From: Treponema sp.
GTDB taxonomy: Bacteria; Spirochaetota; Spirochaetia; Treponematales; Treponemataceae
Assembly: GCA_017549025.1 (NCBI GenBank)
Contig: JAFYWB010000051.1
Location: forward strand, 1 to 48,766
Direction: 5' to 3'
Length of the DNA stretch: 48,766 bases
Under the pieces are notes generated by a model. It was not told the origin of the DNA, searched no databases, and saw only the letters and a list, made by a program, of their open reading frames with translations. The position numbers and the translations under genes are program-made. Below are positions 41,301-47,285 of this stretch, one piece after another. Numbering within the stretch: the stretch's first letter is position 1; each line of letters begins with the position of its first letter.

Positions 41301-41577
41301 TGCGAAGTTTGATTTCAAATTCAGTTCCATACAAACTTTGTTCGCGATTATGCTTCGGAATGTAGAACTCTCGCTTTTGCTTAGATTCCTTCTCGGTCAC
41401 AAATGTGGGGGAAGTAAAAATAAAGCGAAGTTCGTCTACACCTTCCAACTGCTTCTTCAACTCATTGTATGCATACATTGAAAAGCAGGCAGCAGCGATA
41501 GACACACGAGTACCTGGTGTAATGGTCTCTGTCATATCATCTCGGACAATGTTTGTTACATTATCAAAAAATTTCAT
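38341..41577 (-). CDS. SNF2-family helicase with PLD-like N-terminal domain
   Basis: A 1078-residue double-stranded DNA translocase, the first gene of the island's transcription order. The N-terminal ~110 residues (VSIAAACFSMYAYNELKKQL) resemble the phospholipase-D-like domain found in this class, but no HxK motif is seen. Helicase motifs: I DSVGLGKT (271-278), II DESH (360-363), III LSATPVNN, and VI QRFGRVDRIGS. ATPase function looks intact. Family members partner with DUF4391 and methyltransferase genes in restriction-like systems. The ATG at 41577 is chosen; an in-frame TTG lies eight codons upstream and no clear ribosome-binding site precedes either. Confidence 0.88.
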   Translation of the reverse strand: MKFFDNVTNIVRDDMTETITPGTRVSIAAACFSMYAYNELKKQLEGVDELRFIFTSPTFVTEKESKQKREFYIPKHNREQSLYGTEFEIKLRNEMTQKAIAKECADWIRRKATFKSNTTGENMGGFMTVEGQEDDYTYMPFNGFTTVDIGCERGNNAYNIVNRLENPVTKEYLKTFEAIWSDKDKLQDVTEVVIENIATAYNDNPPELIYFITLFNVFNEFLEDICEDVLPNEATGFKSSKIWGMLYDFQRDAVLAIINKLEKFNGCILADSVGLGKTFTALAVVKYYENRNKNVLVLCPKKLAANWNTYKDNYINNPIANDRLRYDVLFHTDLSRDQGTSNGLDLDRLNWGNYDLVVIDESHNFRNGGEISGDDKKENRYLKLMNKVIKAGVKTKVLMLSATPVNNRFYDLRNQLAIAYEENSGDIDNKLNTTKSIDEIFRQAQRAFNAWSKMDVSQRTTDNLLRTLDFDFFEVLDSVTIARSRKHIEKYYDTEQVGKFPERLKPISLRPKLTDLTGAINYNEIYEELMMLGLEIYTPSAYIFPSKIAKYQALLKDKGTSLTQRGREEGIRRLMSVNLLKRLESSVYSFNLTLGRIKDLIEKTIAAIDKFEKYGVADFDMYEASADTDWDVDDQNTDFFSVGKKVKIDLADMDYVSWRDALGKDAEVLGLVTMMVSDITPEHDTKLQTLLQLLSDKIENPINEGNKKVLVFSAFSDTADYLFENVSTFVKKKYGLDTALITGSVEGKSTIKGLKGTLNNILTCFSPVSKGRDILMPESKQEIDILIATDCISEGQNLQDCDYLVNYDIHWNPVRIIQRFGRVDRIGSKNSCIQLVNFWPDMDLDEYINLKARVETRMKISVMTSTGDDDLINPEEKGDLEYRKQQLKKLQDEVVDIEEMSGGISIMDLGLNEFRLDLLEYIKSYEDLKKKPCGLHAVVPANDELPEGVIFVLKNRNNGVNIDNLNRIHPFYMVYIGVDGEIICDYLNPKKLLDTMRLSCRGKSEPIKAVYQKFNEETKDGRDMSDMSSLLSDAITSIIDTKEESDIDSLFKAGGTSALMSAVSGLDDFELICFLVVK

Positions 41578-41657
41578 TGTTATTGTCTCAGTAGTGTACA
41601 AAATTTCACAATTTATGTATAGGAAGAAAGTTTAATTTACCGACTTTCAAACACTCC

Positions 41658-41704
41658 ACTGTCCACTGTCCACTCCCAACTGTCCACTCCACTCTCAACT
41701 CTCT
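41658..41704. repeat. Degenerate 7-bp repeat at the right edge of the island
   Basis: ACTGTCC-type heptamers follow one another: ACTGTCC, ACTGTCC, ACTCCCA, ACTGTCC, then ACTCC, ACTCTCA, ACTCTCT. The run extends across the stop codon of the HU-like gene, so its last codons come from the repeat. A similar G-rich minus-strand stretch (GAGTTGACGGTGGGGAG) occurs upstream of mod near 36470-36490. Confidence 0.7.
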
Positions 41705-42507
41705 CCCCCTTCCCTAACCTCCAGCGGGCCAGAGGAAATTTCTACCTGAGATTTAAGCTTGTTTCCTGATGCCGAAATATCAGTTACCACCACTATTCGA
41801 TATGTCCCCAACGGCACTTGTGGCACCATGAATAACAGCTGGCTGGGCTTGTTGGTTGCCACGACAGAAACCTTTATCCTTTCCACCACAGGCCCCTTCG
41901 ACACAAGATAAATTCCTTGCTCCTGCCCTTCTCCTATCTTCAGAGCTTTTCCTGTAATCCGTGCCAAATTATTAGTAAAAATCACCGGGTAATCACTGGA
42001 TTTTATTGTAGATTCTGAATAGCCTTTCACAAGGTGTGGAAGCACAGGCTCCACAGACTGAATGCAATGACTGGCCTCCACCTTTTTCACTGAACCTATC
42101 TTTATATTCTGAATTGTCTTGCGACAAACCTTAGATGGGGTAAATGAAAGGGATAGTTTCTGAGCAATCTCACTTTTGTCACTACCTGCATCAATACTTC
42201 CATCCACCGTCATTCTCAGAGTTCCCAAGTCCAACAGGTCAATTGCATAGCCTTGGGCAAGCTTATTCAACAGCAATTGGTTCAACTGTGATACCACATA
42301 AAAGACGGTCTCCTTGGAAAGAAGATTAGAGCGACTTTCTGCAAGTTCAGCTATGGCATTACCCACAGTAAATCGCCTTTGTTGCACCTGTCCATAGTAC
42401 AATGGCTTTTGAGACTCAGATGAATTAAGATTACTTTGTTGTAGCTTTATGTCCACTGTCCGTTCTGGTGGCATAGGATTGTAAAGAGAATATTTCTTTC
42501 TTGGCAC
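41695..42507 (-). CDS. HU-like DNA-binding protein with C-terminal Ig-like domain (HU-HIG/DUF4469 type)
   Basis: A 270-residue protein. Residues about 1-135 are an HU/IHF-type fold of the diverged class: KKYSLYNPMPPERTVDIKL, VGNAIAELAESRSNLLSKET, then GYAIDLLDLGTLRMTVDGS. Residues about 170-260 are an Ig-like fold (GKALKIGEGQEQGIYLVSKG, then FMVPQVPLGTYRIVVVTDI). The protein probably binds and organises DNA; its targets are unknown. The start is a GTG at 42507 with GGGAGGA just before it; the upstream residues of the longer frame encode the ribosome-binding site itself. Its upstream region carries an inverted repeat and an eight-unit array, suggesting special regulation. Confidence 0.85.
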   Translation of the reverse strand: MPRKKYSLYNPMPPERTVDIKLQQSNLNSSESQKPLYYGQVQQRRFTVGNAIAELAESRSNLLSKETVFYVVSQLNQLLLNKLAQGYAIDLLDLGTLRMTVDGSIDAGSDKSEIAQKLSLSFTPSKVCRKTIQNIKIGSVKKVEASHCIQSVEPVLPHLVKGYSESTIKSSDYPVIFTNNLARITGKALKIGEGQEQGIYLVSKGPVVERIKVSVVATNKPSQLLFMVPQVPLGTYRIVVVTDISASGNKLKSQVEISSGPLEVREGGES

Positions 42508-42523
42508 ATTTCCTCCCGATAGC

Positions 42524-42552
42524 ATTGTATCACAGACAGGCCTCTCTTCCAA
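42524..42552 (-). promoter_or_regulatory. Predicted promoter of the HU-like gene
   Basis: Minus-strand TTGGAA (42547-42552), a 17-base spacer and TACAAT (42524-42529). The start site would fall near 42517, right at the GGGAGGA, giving a leader of about ten bases. The inverted repeat at 42555-42572 abuts the -35 box. Confidence 0.5.
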
Positions 42553-42554
42553 CA

Positions 42555-42572
42555 ACAGGAACAGTTTCCTGT
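42555..42572. promoter_or_regulatory. Inverted repeat next to the HU-like gene's -35 box
   Basis: ACAGGAA and TTCCTGT form perfect 7-bp arms around CAGT. It starts three bases upstream of the predicted -35 element and has the form of a dimer-binding operator. No regulator is identified. Confidence 0.5.
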
Positions 42573-42579
42573 CTATAAT

Positions 42580-42763
42580 ACGGTCTGTGTCATTACACTA
42601 CAGGGGATAGTGACATGGCACTACAGGGAGTGTAGCACGTCTACAACTGGGAGTGTAACCTGTACATACATGGGAGTTCATTCTAGTTACAATGAAAGAT
42701 TCAGTGTAGTTAGAGTAATAGATTCATTCTAGCTAGAATGAATAGTATCTGGTAGGTAGAATG
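42580..42763. repeat. Array of eight degenerate 23-bp units, several palindromic
   Basis: Units start at 42580, 42603, 42626, 42649, 42672, 42695, 42718 and 42741, spaced exactly 23 bases. Shared blocks include GGGAGTGTA (third and fourth units) and ATTCATTCTAG or its variants (fifth, seventh). Several units contain inverted repeats with different arms: GTGT/ACAC, TAGTG/CACTA, TGTAG/CTACA, TGTA/TACA, TTCATT/AATGAA. One is a perfect 22-bp palindrome at 42722-42743 with half-site ATTCATTCTAG. Two units (sixth and eighth) are weakly palindromic. Between the array and the terminator at 42849 I see no supported gene. Confidence 0.8.
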
Positions 42764-42848
42764 AAATAATGAACAACTTTTTTGAAAAGGTAAGCAACAT
42801 CTTCTTACGGAAGAATTCTAACGGTAAAGGTATCAATCTGTCAAGGAT

Positions 42849-42889
42849 AAAAAAATCCCCTAGCTGTAAAGTTCCAACTAGGGGATTTT
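42849..42889 (-). terminator. Terminator of the atoE-D-A operon
   Basis: Minus-strand AAAATCCCCTAG and CTAGGGGATTTT pair over about 12 bp around a 14-base loop, ending in a run of seven T. It lies 17 bases after the atoA stop codon and is the strongest terminator in the window. Confidence 0.9.
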
Positions 42890-42906
42890 GCACGTTACAG
42901 AGGAGA

Positions 42907-43563
42907 CTATTCCTCTTCCATGGGCTTTAAGTTGGGGCTAAAAATCAGCTTGCAACCAGTAGCCTCCTGAATCTGCTCCTTGGTGTAGTCGGGATGGAGC
43001 TCTGTTACCACGATTCCTTCAGGAGTTACTTCCATAACACCCATTTCAGTTACAATCATGGAAACACACTTGGGAGCAGTCAAAGGCAGTGTACACTTCT
43101 CCAGAATCTTGTGGGCACCCTTCTGGGTGTGAAGCATAGCAACGATTACCTTCTTGGCACCTACTACCAAGTCCATGGCACCACCCATTCCTGCAACCTT
43201 CTGTCCGGGAACAATCCAGTTGGCCAAATCTCCGTTTTCAGCTACCTGCATGGCTCCAAGAATTGTGGCAGACAGGTGATGTCCACGAACAAGTCCAAAG
43301 CTGGTGGCTGAATCGAAAAAGCAAACCTCAGGAACAGCGGTAACATATCCACCACCAGCATTGGTAATGTCTACATCGATTTTATCGGGAGCAGCAGCAA
43401 CACCAAGACCAGCAAATCCGTTCTCAGAGTGCAAGGTTACATCAACACCTTCAGGAAGATAGTTTGCAACCATGGTAGGCAAGCCAATTCCCAGGTTTAC
43501 AAAGTCGCCATTCTTCAATTCCTTGGCACATCTTCGTGCAATTCTTTCCTTTAAATCTGCCAT
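42907..43563 (-). CDS. atoA: Acetate/acetoacetate (butyrate) CoA-transferase beta subunit
   Basis: The beta subunit carries the catalytic glutamate that forms the acyl-CoA intermediate. The 218-residue product shows GDFVNLGIGLPTMVANYLP and the SENG motif (catalytic Glu47), with downstream GGAMDLVVGAKKVIVAM typical of the family. With the alpha subunit it swaps CoA between acetyl-CoA or acetoacetyl-CoA and short-chain acids such as butyrate. Its start overlaps the alpha-subunit gene by 13 bases. It is the last gene before a strong terminator. No thiolase gene accompanies the pair in this window, unlike the E. coli ato operon. Confidence 0.93.
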   Translation of the reverse strand: MADLKERIARRCAKELKNGDFVNLGIGLPTMVANYLPEGVDVTLHSENGFAGLGVAAAPDKIDVDITNAGGGYVTAVPEVCFFDSATSFGLVRGHHLSATILGAMQVAENGDLANWIVPGQKVAGMGGAMDLVVGAKKVIVAMLHTQKGAHKILEKCTLPLTAPKCVSMIVTEMGVMEVTPEGIVVTELHPDYTKEQIQEATGCKLIFSPNLKPMEEE

Positions 43564-44264
43564 TTTGGTTCTCCTTCAACAACACAGTCTACAACTACAC
43601 CGCTCACAGCAAAGGTGTCGGGATCCATAGAAGCCACGTCAACAACCTTTTCGCTGGCAAGAAGAACGCAATCAGCAGCACCAGCCATTACATAGTTGAA
43701 GTTCTTGGTGGCCTTGTCACAGCGGAAGTTACCAAACTTGTCGCAGATAGAAGCACGACACAGGGCAAAGTCTGCACGGAGAGGACGCTCCAAAAGATAT
43801 TTTACACCATCAATCTCAATAACCTGCTTTGTTCTACCAGCTTCATCTGGATCAACCTCTACAGGAGTTCCCACGCCAGTAGGAGTCAAAACACCACCAA
43901 GACCATAGTTTCCGGCACGAATCTTTTCTGCCAGTGTTCCCTGAGGCACCAGTGTTACCTTCATAGTACCAGCTGCCATAGCCTCACCAATGGCAGGGTT
44001 CAAACCAATGTGGGTAGCGATAATGTGGTCAACCATACCAGCATCAATCAACTTAGCAATACCACGGGAAGTCTTTGCTCCGTAGGTACCTGCAGGAAGG
44101 CCACCATCGTTTCCAATAACAGTCAAATGCTTTACGCCCTTACGTACCAGAGCATCTACCAAAATCTCTGGAGAACCAGTCCCCAAAAATCCACCTACCA
44201 TGATGGTCATGCCATCCTTGATGCCACTAACAGCCTCATCAGCTGTCTTCATCTTGTTAACCAT
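43551..44264 (-). CDS. atoD: Acetate/acetoacetate (butyrate) CoA-transferase alpha subunit
   Basis: The alpha subunit of the CoA-transferase heteromer. The 237-residue product has the glycine-rich CoA site MTIMVGGFLGTGSPEILVDA, the VIGNDGG region, THIGLNP and PQGTLAEKIRAGNYGLGG, all typical. AGGAGG lies four bases before the ATG. It overlaps atoA by 13 bases. A hairpin with a T run lies between it and atoE, so its expression may need read-through or a start site very near 44290. Confidence 0.93.
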   Translation of the reverse strand: MVNKMKTADEAVSGIKDGMTIMVGGFLGTGSPEILVDALVRKGVKHLTVIGNDGGLPAGTYGAKTSRGIAKLIDAGMVDHIIATHIGLNPAIGEAMAAGTMKVTLVPQGTLAEKIRAGNYGLGGVLTPTGVGTPVEVDPDEAGRTKQVIEIDGVKYLLERPLRADFALCRASICDKFGNFRCDKATKNFNYVMAGAADCVLLASEKVVDVASMDPDTFAVSGVVVDCVVEGEPKWQI

Positions 44265-44301
44265 GATTCCTCCTAATATAAAGAATTATACAACAAGCTG
44301 T

Positions 44302-44357
44302 AAAAAAGGGGCACGAGAGCCTCGGTACCTAAATCGTCCGTGGCACCTTCGTACCCC
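44302..44357 (-). terminator. Terminator-like hairpin between atoE and atoD
   Basis: On the minus strand GGGGTACGA pairs with TCGTGCCCC (one G-T wobble), enclosing a second stem GGTGCC/GGTACC, and a T6 run follows (44302-44307). It starts 40 bases after the atoE stop and ends 37 bases before the atoD ATG. It would reduce transferase expression relative to the transporter, or be a regulated attenuator. Confidence 0.7.
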
Positions 44358-44396
44358 ACTTCAATTATACACCGTCAATCAAAGGACGGCAAAGGT

Positions 44397-45797
44397 TTAG
44401 AACAGCAACAAACCTGCACCAGCAATAATTCCGGTAACAACCAGAACAATCAAGGTGTATCCCATGATGTCACGGGCACCAAGCTTTGCAATACCCAAGG
44501 CAGGAAGAGCCCAGAATGGCTGAATCATGTTGGTCCAGCTGTCACCGTAGGCAATAGCCATAGCAACCTTAGGCAACTCTACACCCAGCTCCTGAGCGGC
44601 AGGAAGCATAACAGGTCCCTGAACTGCCCACTGTCCACCACCAGATGGTACGAAGAAGTTTACGATACCAGCACTGATGAAGGTGAAGAAGGGGAAGGTC
44701 TTTACAGTAGCAATGTTTACGAAGAAGGTACTGATAACAGAAGCCAAGGAAACACCTGTAGCAGCGTTTGCTCCAACCATCATTGCCTGAATACCAGCAT
44801 ACAAGGGGAACTGCAATACGATTCCACCAGCACCCTTGGCAGCTTCACCAACAGCGTTCAACAAGCTGCGGGGAGTCCAGTGCAAGAGCACACCTGCTAC
44901 CAAGAAGATGAAGTTTACAATGTTCAAGTCCAAGTTAAAGGAAGCAAGTCCAGAGAAGTACAGAACGATGTATACTACACCCATAGCACCGAGAGCCAAG
45001 TTAATGTAAGGCAGGTTTTCCAGCTTTTCAGCAGGAGACATAGCTGCAATCTGCTCCTTTGTTACCTTAGGAGCTTCTTCTTCTTCCAGCAAAGAGGGAT
45101 CAATGCTAATAACATCCTCTTCGTTCTTGGGGTGCATCATTGTTGTTACGATAGGCAGAACAATCAAGCTTACAAGAACAATGAACAGGTTGGTGGGAGA
45201 GAACAAGGTCTGGGTAATAGCAGCAGCCTGAGTCATTGTTCCACCAGTGTTAGCAATGGCAGCACCAGCAGCAGGCTGTGTGGCGATGGACAGAGGAATG
45301 GAGCCAGAGAATCCAGCGTGCCACCATACGAATCCGCCGTAAGCAGAAGCAATCAACAAGCGGTAGTCAATACCACGGAGCTTCTTGGCAATTTCCTTAG
45401 CATAGATAGCACCAATAACAAGACCAAATCCCCAGTTCAAGATACAGGCAACATAGGAAACGATGGTTACCAAGGCAATTCCCTGGAAAGGAGTCTTAGG
45501 AATACCAGCAAGCTTTACCAACAGCTTCTTAAAGGGGGGAGCAAGAGCAAGCACGTGACCAGTTACCAGAACCAGTACCATCTGCATACTGAATGCCAAC
45601 AATCCCCAAACACCCTTTCCCCAGTGGTTCAACATAGCGAGGGGTCCCTGTCCAGTAGCAATCATACCGAACACGAAAACAATTACTGTCAAAACAACAG
45701 CAAACAAGAATGCGTCAGGCAGGAATTTCTGCATGAATGCGGCTGCACCACCAGAAATCCGTTCCAGCACACCTTTTTTTGAAGCAGCTTTAGCCAT
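44397..45797 (-). CDS. atoE: Short-chain fatty acid transporter AtoE
   Basis: A 466-residue membrane protein with about 12 hydrophobic helices matching the AtoE/TIGR00366 family. Recognisable segments are GGAAAFMQKFLPDAFLFAVV, VSYVACILNWGFGLVIGA, FFVPSGGGQWAVQGPVMLPA and GDSWTNMIQPFWALPALGI. It would import butyrate, acetoacetate or similar acids for the CoA-transferase encoded downstream. A cytoplasmic acidic loop (LLEEEEAPKVTKEQ) lies in the middle. AGGAGG sits six bases before the ATG and a consensus promoter lies just upstream. Confidence 0.93.
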   Translation of the reverse strand: MAKAASKKGVLERISGGAAAFMQKFLPDAFLFAVVLTVIVFVFGMIATGQGPLAMLNHWGKGVWGLLAFSMQMVLVLVTGHVLALAPPFKKLLVKLAGIPKTPFQGIALVTIVSYVACILNWGFGLVIGAIYAKEIAKKLRGIDYRLLIASAYGGFVWWHAGFSGSIPLSIATQPAAGAAIANTGGTMTQAAAITQTLFSPTNLFIVLVSLIVLPIVTTMMHPKNEEDVISIDPSLLEEEEAPKVTKEQIAAMSPAEKLENLPYINLALGAMGVVYIVLYFSGLASFNLDLNIVNFIFLVAGVLLHWTPRSLLNAVGEAAKGAGGIVLQFPLYAGIQAMMVGANAATGVSLASVISTFFVNIATVKTFPFFTFISAGIVNFFVPSGGGQWAVQGPVMLPAAQELGVELPKVAMAIAYGDSWTNMIQPFWALPALGIAKLGARDIMGYTLIVLVVTGIIAGAGLLLF

Positions 45798-45832
45798 AGA
45801 AGCCTCCTAAAAAAATATAATGTACACAGTCA

Positions 45833-45860
45833 ATTATACCATATATATATAAAATGTCAA
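45833..45860 (-). promoter_or_regulatory. Consensus promoter of the atoE operon
   Basis: On the minus strand a perfect TTGACA (45855-45860) and a perfect TATAAT (45833-45838) are 16 bases apart, with the spacer an alternating TA tract. The start site should be near 45826, about 30 bases before the ATG. No operator is evident. On the plus strand of the same gap only a poor promoter for prs is visible (TATAAT at 45894-45899, no good -35 box). Confidence 0.8.
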
Positions 45861-46046
45861 AAGAGAATTTTTTTTTATCTATATTTTTTCTACTATAATA
45901 TTAAATCGGTTTAAAAATATTTTTACGAAAAATTAACAATTTTAATCTTGCCTCTGTTCAAGCTTTTTCATCAAAAAGTGAGAATAGACAAAAGATACAA
46001 AAAATGGTATCATTACAATTACAAGCATCACGTAAGAGGTTGACTC

Positions 46047-47285
46047 ATGCCCTATTCTGAACCCACAAATCTTGCCATTGTAGCATGCCCCGGTGGAGAA
46101 AAATTCGCTGATGAGGTTATCGAACATCTGCGACACATGTACAAGCATCGCTTTAATCTCAAAGCTGATGCACTTTCTAAGCGTTATTATCTGACAAAGG
46201 ATCAGTTGACAAAGGACATGAACTTCTTGAATGATGTTCAGACTACAAATCTTTGTGTCAAAGGCTCCACAGATAAATATCGTGTTCCTACGTTCAAGGT
46301 AGATGCCCAGTTCACCTACTTTATGAACGGTGAATTCAAGACAGAAATCAATGAATGTATCCGTGGAAAGGATGTTTACATCTTTCAGGATGTAGAAAAC
46401 CATCAGCCCCTCACTTTGAATGGTGGAAAAAACACTCAGGTTCTTTCTGTTAATGACCACATCATGTCCATGCTGGTAACCATTGACGCTGTTCGTCAGG
46501 CTGGTGCAGCAGACATTACGCTGGTGCTTCCTGTATATCCCTACAGTCGCCAGCACAAGAAGAAGGGACGAGAGGGACTTACTGCTAGTCTTTTGGGACA
46601 CATCTACGAAAACATGGGTGTTACCCGCATCATTACCTTGGACCTGCATTCACGGGAAATTGTAAACGCCTTCAGCAAAACCCATGTAGAAAACCTCCAT
46701 GCCAGCTACCAGATTATTCGGGAGCTTTCTAAACTGGTGGATTTGACCAACAAGACCGAGGATTTGATTGTAGTTTCTCCTGACACTGGAGCCATTGACC
46801 GCAACAAGTTCTATGCCACTGGACTGAAAACTCCTTTGGCCATGATTTACAAAGAGCGGGATTATTCTGTAGTAACTCAGGATGCAAAGTCTACTAACAT
46901 CAAATCCGTAAAGCTTTTGGGTGATGTTCAGGGAAAGGTCGCTTTCTTAGCAGACGATATGCTGGGTACTGGTGGAACCTTGCTTAAGGCCATGGAATTC
47001 TTGAAGGAACAGGGAGCTACCAAGGTAATTGCTGCCATCAGCCTCCCCTTCTTTACTGGAAACGCTATTGAACAGTTTAACGAGGCCTACAAGAAGGGCT
47101 TGTTCTACCGAGTTATTGGAACAAATGCAGTATACCACGAGGAGCTTTTGCAGCATGAATGGTATATCAGCAGTAACGTTAGTGGCCTTTTTGCCAACGT
47201 AATCACTCGTCTTCATCATAATCAGTCTCTCAGCGATTTGCTGGACAATAGAAATATTATCGAGAAATTGGTAAAAAGAGACTAA
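46047..47285 (+). CDS. prs: Ribose-phosphate pyrophosphokinase (PRPP synthetase), enlarged form
   Basis: Makes PRPP from ribose-5-phosphate and ATP for nucleotide and amino acid synthesis. The flexible-loop region LPVYPYSRQHKKKGREGLTA replaces the usual PY-x-ARQD-x-K-x-x-R form, LDLHS is kept, and the PRPP-binding loop reads LADDMLGTGGTL. At 412 residues it is about 95 longer than standard PrsA. The extra sequence is mainly N-terminal (about residues 25-95, HRFNLKADALSKRYYLTKDQ) and near the C-terminus. AGAGG sits eight bases before the ATG. The stop overlaps the ATG of the FGGY kinase (TAATG), so the two are coupled. Confidence 0.88.
   Translation: MPYSEPTNLAIVACPGGEKFADEVIEHLRHMYKHRFNLKADALSKRYYLTKDQLTKDMNFLNDVQTTNLCVKGSTDKYRVPTFKVDAQFTYFMNGEFKTEINECIRGKDVYIFQDVENHQPLTLNGGKNTQVLSVNDHIMSMLVTIDAVRQAGAADITLVLPVYPYSRQHKKKGREGLTASLLGHIYENMGVTRIITLDLHSREIVNAFSKTHVENLHASYQIIRELSKLVDLTNKTEDLIVVSPDTGAIDRNKFYATGLKTPLAMIYKERDYSVVTQDAKSTNIKSVKLLGDVQGKVAFLADDMLGTGGTLLKAMEFLKEQGATKVIAAISLPFFTGNAIEQFNEAYKKGLFYRVIGTNAVYHEELLQHEWYISSNVSGLFANVITRLHHNQSLSDLLDNRNIIEKLVKRD

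Noticed and set aside
42580-42763. CRISPR array as an explanation of the 23-bp periodicity
   Set aside because: Units are contiguous and degenerate, with no constant repeat alternating with unique spacers and no cas genes in the window.
42769-42930. Short frame MNNFFEKVSNIFLRKN, continuing 53 codons
   Set aside because: It runs through the operon terminator and into the antisense of atoA, and has no convincing ribosome-binding site. A truncated gene start cannot be excluded.
44340-45782. 480-codon frame antisense to atoE
   Set aside because: Composition is rich in Ser/Asn/Gln and lacks domain features, while the opposite strand encodes a clear 12-helix AtoE with ribosome-binding site and promoter.
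45942-46649. 235-codon frame antisense to prs
   Set aside because: Mirror of the prs coding sequence; no ribosome-binding site or recognisable domain.
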